A stretch of 36,278 bases of DNA from DASXAQ01 sp036406615. Lineage in GTDB: Bacteria; Actinomycetota; UBA4738. Position 1 is the stretch's first letter. Every line of letters starts with the position of its first letter. The stretch is from contig DASXAQ010000107.1 of assembly GCA_036406615.1 (NCBI GenBank), positions 1 to 36,278 of the forward strand, given 5' to 3'. This document shows positions 31,858 through 36,278 of this stretch, piece by piece. The translations under genes and the position numbers were made by a program. A model generated the notes under the pieces. That model was not told the origin of the DNA and made no database searches. It saw only the letters and a list, made by a program, of their open reading frames with translations.

Positions 31858-32592
31858 GTGCCGTTCGACCTGCTCCCCGCCATTGACGTCCACGGCGGCC
31901 GGCTCGCGCGGCTGGTTCCCGGCCCGCCGCCGTCGATCCGTTCATTCCCCGGCGACCCGCTGGCGCGCGCCCGGGCGTTCGTCGCCGCCGGCGCCCGCTG
32001 GATCCACGTCGTGGACCTGTCGTCGGTCCTCGGGGACGGGACGCCGACCGACGTGGATCTGCTCGAGCGCCTCTGCGCGCTGTCCGTCCGGGTTCAGATC
32101 GGAGGCGGGCTGAGCGAGGGCGGCGTTCGCGCAGCGCTGGCGTGCGGGGCGGATCGCGCCGTGCTGGGGCCGGCCGCGCTTTCCCGCCCGGGGATCGTGG
32201 AGCGGGCGATCGAGGAGCACGGCGACCGCGTCGGCGTCGGTGTGGACGCCCGGGATGGACGGGTCCACCCCCGAGGCGGGGGCGAGCCGGGGCCGCCGCT
32301 CGCCAAGGCGTTCGCGCGGCTGGCCACGGCGCAGCCGGCTGTGGTCGTGTTCGCGGGCCCCCGCCGCGACGGGACGCTCTCCGGCCCGGACGGGGCGGGG
32401 TGCGTCGAGGCGGCCCGGGCCGTCGGCGCGCCCGTGCTGGCCTCGGGGGGCGTGCGCTCGATCGAGGACCTCCTGACGCTGCGCGCCGCGTCCGGCGTGG
32501 CGGGAGCGATCGTGGGGCGCGCCATTCACGAGGGAGCGTTCGACGTGGCCCTGGCGCTCGCGGCGCTGGCCGAGTCCGACCCATCCGCCTGA
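31858..32592 (+). CDS. Divergent HisA/PriA-like TIM-barrel protein
   Basis: The 244-residue product is a HisA-type (beta-alpha)8 barrel. HisA isomerises ProFAR in histidine synthesis; actinobacterial PriA also does the TrpF step. D10 (L-P-A-I-D-V-H-G-G), D130 (V-D-A-R-D-G), G-G-G-L and A-S-G-G-V-R-S-I-E-D-L are present. Several usual residues are not: V-D-L-D-G-A reads V-D-L-S-S-V, G-G-G-I-R reads G-G-G-L-S-E, the catalytic Thr before D-G-T appears as Ala166, and the G-W motif after the second Asp is absent. No other his gene is in the window. GTG 31858 lies 11 bases after dnaE. Confidence 0.75.
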   Translation: MPFDLLPAIDVHGGRLARLVPGPPPSIRSFPGDPLARARAFVAAGARWIHVVDLSSVLGDGTPTDVDLLERLCALSVRVQIGGGLSEGGVRAALACGADRAVLGPAALSRPGIVERAIEEHGDRVGVGVDARDGRVHPRGGGEPGPPLAKAFARLATAQPAVVVFAGPRRDGTLSGPDGAGCVEAARAVGAPVLASGGVRSIEDLLTLRAASGVAGAIVGRAIHEGAFDVALALAALAESDPSA

Positions 32593-32683
32593 CGCGGCTG
32601 TTGTCGGCCGTCGCCGCGGCCGTCACACTGCAGGTGTCCGTTTCCGGGGCCTGCCGGTCCCGGTTGGAAGGGGGTTTCGATCC

Positions 32684-33628
32684 ATGAGCGAAGCATCGAT
32701 GGCGCCCGACGCCGGCCCGACGTCGGGGACGCCGGTGAGCGGCATCCTGGTCCTGATCGGCGGGCTGCTCGCGGGCGTCGGTGTGTTCCTGACCTGGTTG
32801 AAAGTGACCGGCGCGACGGCAACGGTCGACTTCGCCGGCGGGACGGTGAACGGCACATCGGTCCCTCCCTTGCACTTCAGCCGCGCGATCAACCTGCCAA
32901 GCGGGATCCAGGCCACGACGACCGGATGGGACCACAAGTCCGGAAAGGCGCTGCTCGCCCTGGCGGTCATCATCGTCGTGATCGGGGCCGTGATGCTCGT
33001 GCAGCGCATCAGCGGCAAGGGGCTGGCGGTCGCGGCGCTCGTCCTGGCGCTTGCCGCCATCGCGGTGTGTGTCTACGTATTCGTGCAGCGGGACTCGCAG
33101 GCGCAACAGAGCTTCAAGGAGGAGTTCCAAAGAGCCACCGGACAGGATCTGAGCCAGGCGATCAACGCCGCGGTGTCCCAGCAGGGGATCTCGGGGCTGA
33201 CGGCAAGCCTGAGCCTTTCGGCGAGCGTGCAGCTCGGGCTCATCCTGAGCGCGATCGGGGCGGTCGTGGCCCTGGTCGGCGGCGCCATCGGCCTGGCGGC
33301 CAGGCCAACTCCGGCCGGCGTGGGCACCGCCGCCTACGGCACCGGCGTCGCCGTGACGCCGACCGCCGGATGGGGCGCACCGCCGTCGGACGCCGCACCG
33401 GGTGTCGCGCCCACGGGCGCGCCGACGGCAGAGACGCCTCCGCCGCCGGCGCCCGCACCCGAGCCACCCGCTCCGCCGGCTCCGGCGCCGGCTCCGCCAC
33501 CCCCGCCCGGGCCGGGCGAGACACCGCCGACGCCGCCGCCGACGCAGCCAGAGCCGCCGGCGACGCCGGCAGGTCCTCCCGCGTCCTCGCAGGGCTCGCC
33601 GTCCGGCGAGGGGGGCGCCGGGACCTGA
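32684..33628 (+). CDS. Four-helix membrane protein upstream of trpC, Trp-region type
   Basis: The 314-residue product has four hydrophobic segments (about 18-38, 87-106, 112-133, 183-207). The loop after the first contains a W-L-K motif, and a long Pro/Ala-rich tail (about 240-314) follows the last helix. Four helices and the position just upstream of trpC fit the actinobacterial trp-region membrane family (Trp_oprn_chp), but the sequence match is not clear to me. The function of that family is not established. ATG 32684 follows GGAAGGGGG at 32666-32674. The 91 bases before it hold no strong signal. Confidence 0.7.
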   Translation: MSEASMAPDAGPTSGTPVSGILVLIGGLLAGVGVFLTWLKVTGATATVDFAGGTVNGTSVPPLHFSRAINLPSGIQATTTGWDHKSGKALLALAVIIVVIGAVMLVQRISGKGLAVAALVLALAAIAVCVYVFVQRDSQAQQSFKEEFQRATGQDLSQAINAAVSQQGISGLTASLSLSASVQLGLILSAIGAVVALVGGAIGLAARPTPAGVGTAAYGTGVAVTPTAGWGAPPSDAAPGVAPTGAPTAETPPPPAPAPEPPAPPAPAPAPPPPPGPGETPPTPPPTQPEPPATPAGPPASSQGSPSGEGGAGT

Positions 33629-33663
33629 GCGACGAACCCGGCGACCCCGGCGCACGCGGCCGC

Positions 33664-34431
33664 ATGGGCTTCCTCACGCAGGCCGTCGAGCGCGTTCGCC
33701 GCGAGCTCGAACGGCATCCGCCCGCCGACGACGGGTCCCTGCTCCGCGCCGAGTCGATGCCCCCGCCGCTGGACTTCGCCGCCGCGCTGCGCGCGCCCGG
33801 CATCGGGATCATCGCCGAGGTCAAGCGCGCCTCGCCGTCGGCGGGGGAGATCGCCGACGCGGACCCCGCCGGGCAGGCGGCCGCGTACGAGGCGGGAGGG
33901 GCGGTCGCGGTATCGGTGCTGACGGAGACGGCCCACTTCTCCGGCTCGCTCGCCGACCTGCGCCTGTCTCGCCGTGCTACCGCGTTGCCGTTGCTGCGCA
34001 AGGACTTCATCGTGCATCCGGCTCAGGTCCTGGAGGCGCGCGTGAACGGCGCCGACGCGGTGCTGCTCATCGCGGCGGTCCTGAGCGAGGGCGAGCTTCG
34101 GGACCTCCGCGAGGTCGCGGATGGATTCGGCCTGGCGGCGCTCGTGGAGGTACATACCGAAGCCGAGCTCGACCGGGCCGCGGCCTCCGGGGCGGCGATC
34201 GTCGGCGTGAACGCGCGAGACCTGGAAACGCTCGACGTCGACCGCGAGGGCGCCCTTCGCCTGCTGTCCACGGCGCCGGCCGACCGGATCCGCGTGCTGG
34301 AGAGCGGCGTGCGGGAGGCCGCGCATGTTGCCGCGGCGCGTGACGCGGGCGCCGACGCCGTCCTGGTGGGGGAGGCGCTGATGCGGTCGGACGATCCGGC
34401 GCGGGCGCTGCGGGAGCTGGCGGGGACGTGA
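33664..34431 (+). CDS. trpC: Indole-3-glycerol-phosphate synthase TrpC
   Basis: TrpC closes the indole ring from CdRP. The 255-residue TIM-barrel product has IIAEVKRASPSAGEI (catalytic K54), L-L-R-K-D-F-I-V with the second catalytic Lys, E-A-R-V-N-G-A-D-A-V-L-L-I, L-V-E-V-H-T-E-A-E-L, V-G-V-N-A-R-D-L, E-S-G-V and V-L-V-G-E-A-L-M. L-T-E-T-A-H-F-S-G-S replaces the commoner L-T-E-x-x-x-F-x-G-S in the usual way. ATG 33664 lies 35 bases after the membrane gene. It overlaps trpB as GTGA. No trpF lies between trpC and trpB. Confidence 0.96.
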   Translation: MGFLTQAVERVRRELERHPPADDGSLLRAESMPPPLDFAAALRAPGIGIIAEVKRASPSAGEIADADPAGQAAAYEAGGAVAVSVLTETAHFSGSLADLRLSRRATALPLLRKDFIVHPAQVLEARVNGADAVLLIAAVLSEGELRDLREVADGFGLAALVEVHTEAELDRAAASGAAIVGVNARDLETLDVDREGALRLLSTAPADRIRVLESGVREAAHVAAARDAGADAVLVGEALMRSDDPARALRELAGT

Positions 34432-35627
34432 GGGCCACGGCGCTGCCCGACGCGCGGGGGCGATTCGGCGCGTTCGGCGGCCGGTACGTGCCCGAGGTCC
34501 TCGTGCCGGCCCTCGAGGAGCTGAGCCGGGCGTGGGAGGAGCTTCGCGATGACCCCCGGTTCCGGGACGAGCTCGCGTCCGTCCTGCGGGACTTCGTCGG
34601 CCGCCCCACGCCGATCACGCACGCGTCGGCGCTGTCGCGGGAGCTCGGCTACTCCGTCTGGCTCAAGCGCGAGGACCTGGCGCACACCGGCGCGCACAAG
34701 ATCAACAACACCGTCGGGCAGGTGCTGCTCGCGCGCCGGCTCGGCAAGCGGCGGATCATCGCCGAGACCGGGGCGGGTCAGCACGGAGTTGCGACGGCCA
34801 CGGCCTGCGCGCTGTTCGGCCTGCCGTGCGTCGTCTACATGGGCGAGCAGGACACCGTCCGGCAGGCCGTCAACGTCGAGCGCATGCGGCTGCTCGGGGC
34901 CGAGGTGGTCACGGTGGCCACGGGCTCGCGCACCTTGAAGGACGCGGTGAATGAAGCGTTGCGCGACTGGGCGGCCTCCGTGGCCGACACGCACTACGTG
35001 CTCGGCTCCGCCGTTGGGCCGCACCCGTTTCCGACGCTCTGCCGGGACCTGCAGCGGGTGATCGGCGACGAGGCGCGCGCGCAGTTCCGCGACGCCACCG
35101 GCGGCGAGCCGGACGTGGTCGCGGCGTGCGTGGGCGGCGGGTCGAACGCCATCGGGATGTTCACGGCGTTCGTCGGGGGAGCATCGCGCCTGATCGGCGT
35201 GGAGGCGGGGGGCCGAGGGAGCGCCCCGGCGGAGCATTGCGCCTCGTTGTCGGCGGGATCGCCGGGCGTCCTGCACGGCGCGTACTCGTATCTGTTGCAG
35301 GATGCCGACGGGCAGGTGCTGCCCACGCACTCGATCTCGGCCGGGCTCGACTACCCGGGGGTGGGCCCCGAGCACGCATGGCTGAAGGACACGGGTCGCG
35401 CCGAGTACACGTCCGCCACGGACGAGCAGGCCGTGGCCGGCTTCCTCGCGCTGGCGCGCCACGAGGGGATCCTGCCCGCCCTGGAGCCCGCGCACGTCAT
35501 CGGGTGGCTGCTTCGGCGGCCCCTGCCCGAAGGGTCCTCGGTGCTCGTGTGCCTGTCGGGGCGAGGCGACAAGGACCTGGCGACCGTCGCCTCGTGGCTG
35601 GCCGGCGACCGAGGCGGCCTCGGGTGA
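34428..35627 (+). CDS. trpB: Tryptophan synthase beta subunit TrpB
   Basis: TrpB condenses indole with serine using PLP. The 399-residue product has G-R-F-G-A-F-G-G-R-Y-V-P-E, the PLP-lysine motif H-T-G-A-H-K-I-N-N (K91), ETGAGQHGVATATACALFGL, E-Q-D-T-V-R-Q and the phosphate-binding G-G-G-S-N-A-I-G. This is TrpB1 type, the form that pairs with TrpA. GTG 34428 overlaps the trpC stop as GTGA. Confidence 0.97.
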   Translation: MRATALPDARGRFGAFGGRYVPEVLVPALEELSRAWEELRDDPRFRDELASVLRDFVGRPTPITHASALSRELGYSVWLKREDLAHTGAHKINNTVGQVLLARRLGKRRIIAETGAGQHGVATATACALFGLPCVVYMGEQDTVRQAVNVERMRLLGAEVVTVATGSRTLKDAVNEALRDWAASVADTHYVLGSAVGPHPFPTLCRDLQRVIGDEARAQFRDATGGEPDVVAACVGGGSNAIGMFTAFVGGASRLIGVEAGGRGSAPAEHCASLSAGSPGVLHGAYSYLLQDADGQVLPTHSISAGLDYPGVGPEHAWLKDTGRAEYTSATDEQAVAGFLALARHEGILPALEPAHVIGWLLRRPLPEGSSVLVCLSGRGDKDLATVASWLAGDRGGLG

Positions 35628-35643
35628 TCCGGCGGGGGCTCCG

Positions 35644-36278
35644 GTGACGGCGCCGGCGCTCGAAGCCACGCTGCGCCGGGTTCGTGACGGCGGCCGCAAG
35701 GCGTTCGTGCCGTCCGTGACCGCCGGCCTGCCGGGTGTCGGCCCGGACCTGTTGCGGGGCCTGTGCGACGTGGGTGCGGACGCGATCGAGATCGGCATCC
35801 CGTTCTCCGACCCGGTGATGGACGGTCCGGTGATCCAGCAGGCGTCGCAGGCCGCCCTCGACGCCGGCATCACGCCGCCGGCCGTGCTCGACGCGGCGGC
35901 CGAGTTGGAGGTCGGCATCCCGCTCGCCGTGATGACCTACTACAACCTCGTCCACCACGACGGGCACCGCCGCTTCGCCGGGCGGCTGGTGGCCGCGGGG
36001 ATCGACGGGTGCATCCTCCCCGATCTGCCGTTGGAGGAGTCGGGGCCGTGGTGCGCAGCGGCCGACGACGCCGGCGTCGAGACGGTCATGCTCGCCGCGC
36101 CCACTGCCCCGGACGACCGGTTGCCGCGGATCGTCGCCCGCTCGCGCGGCTTCGTCTACGCCGTCGGGCTGCTCGGGGTGACCGGCGAACGGGCCACCCT
36201 CGCGGCGTCGGCGACGGAGCTGGCGGGGCGGCTGAAGGCGATCACGGATCGTCCGGTGCTCGTCGGCGTCGGCGTCTC
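35644..36278 (+). CDS. trpA: Tryptophan synthase alpha subunit TrpA, cut by window end
   Basis: TrpA cleaves indole-3-glycerol phosphate and passes indole to TrpB. About 211 codons are visible with no stop. The N-terminus has F-V-P-S-V-T-A-G-L-P and EIGIPFSDPVMDGPVIQ, giving E49 and D60 at the canonical catalytic positions. Y-Y-N-L, I-L-P-D-L-P and Y-A-V-G-L-L-G-V-T-G follow. The usual A-G-D-P near residue 30 reads A-G-L-P. GTG 35644 lies 16 bases after the trpB stop. The last part of the barrel lies beyond the window. Confidence 0.95.
   Translation, partial: MTAPALEATLRRVRDGGRKAFVPSVTAGLPGVGPDLLRGLCDVGADAIEIGIPFSDPVMDGPVIQQASQAALDAGITPPAVLDAAAELEVGIPLAVMTYYNLVHHDGHRRFAGRLVAAGIDGCILPDLPLEESGPWCAAADDAGVETVMLAAPTAPDDRLPRIVARSRGFVYAVGLLGVTGERATLAASATELAGRLKAITDRPVLVGVGV

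Noticed and set aside
33420..33600. Repetitive CCG/GCC-rich DNA
   Set aside because: It is the codon pattern of the Pro/Ala-rich tail of the membrane protein, not a separate repeat element or CRISPR.
30068..33655. 1195-codon minus-strand open frame opposite dnaE, the hisA-like gene and the membrane protein
   Set aside because: Length comes from GC bias. It crosses three well-supported plus-strand genes and shows no recognisable domain.
1..36278. Toxin-antitoxin, prophage, CRISPR, transposon or biosynthetic cluster
   Set aside because: No recognisable integrase, transposase, cas gene, spacer array, terminal repeats or synthase modules on either strand.

Overview
The window is a 36.3 kb, gene-dense, very GC-rich stretch of bacterial chromosome, nearly all GC-ending codons. 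Gene content and order point to Actinomycetota: a division and cell-wall (dcw) cluster, then ftsZ-pgeF-yggS-sepF-yggT-divIVA, a TraR/DksA-type gene with lspA and an rluD-type gene, dnaE, a hisA-like gene and trpCBA. From memory this matches the Streptomyces and Mycobacterium backbone, but the divergent proteins suggest a deep-branching, poorly described lineage. The MurE D-N-P-R motif implies meso-diaminopimelate peptidoglycan. I saw no rRNA, tRNA, CRISPR array, insertion sequence or prophage.

Region 1 (1-14452) is the dcw operon: the tail of an upstream gene (mraZ by position), a 38-residue membrane protein, rsmH, ftsL, ftsI, murE, murF, mraY, murD, ftsW, murG, murC, murB and ftsQ. Together they make UDP-MurNAc-pentapeptide and lipid II and build the septal synthase. 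Most junctions are 4-base ATGA or GTGA overlaps. The chain breaks at ftsI/murE, where an extended -10-like site and a terminator-like hairpin lie, and at ftsQ/ftsZ, where there is a good promoter and an AT-rich dyad resembling a DtxR/IdeR iron box.

Region 2 (14677-18940) holds ftsZ with a strong terminator, then pgeF, yggS, sepF, yggT and divIVA.

Region 3 (18951-23045) is the accessory part. Two 387-residue DmdA-like members of the GcvT fold family lie on the minus strand, with a 39-codon-scale membrane ORF, an unrecognised helical protein and a SAM methyltransferase. In Streptomyces, as I recall, this interval between divIVA and the TraR gene holds ileS, so the block looks like a lineage-specific replacement or insertion.

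Region 4 (23195-28146) has a DksA/TraR-like protein with three of four zinc cysteines, lspA, a pseudouridine synthase, an amidohydrolase, a histidine phosphatase and a Cas4/AddB-like nuclease with a four-cysteine cluster motif.

Region 5 (28331-36278) has dnaE, a divergent HisA/PriA-like barrel protein, a Trp-region-type membrane protein, trpC, trpB and trpA (cut by the window end). No trpF is present among the trp genes, so a PriA-type dual isomerase would be expected here, yet the HisA-like protein lacks several family residues.

Three genes (pgeF, the methyltransferase, dnaE) share one start geometry, a TANNNT hexamer exactly six bases before ATG, which suggests leaderless transcription. 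All functions are inferred from motifs and context; no database search was possible.
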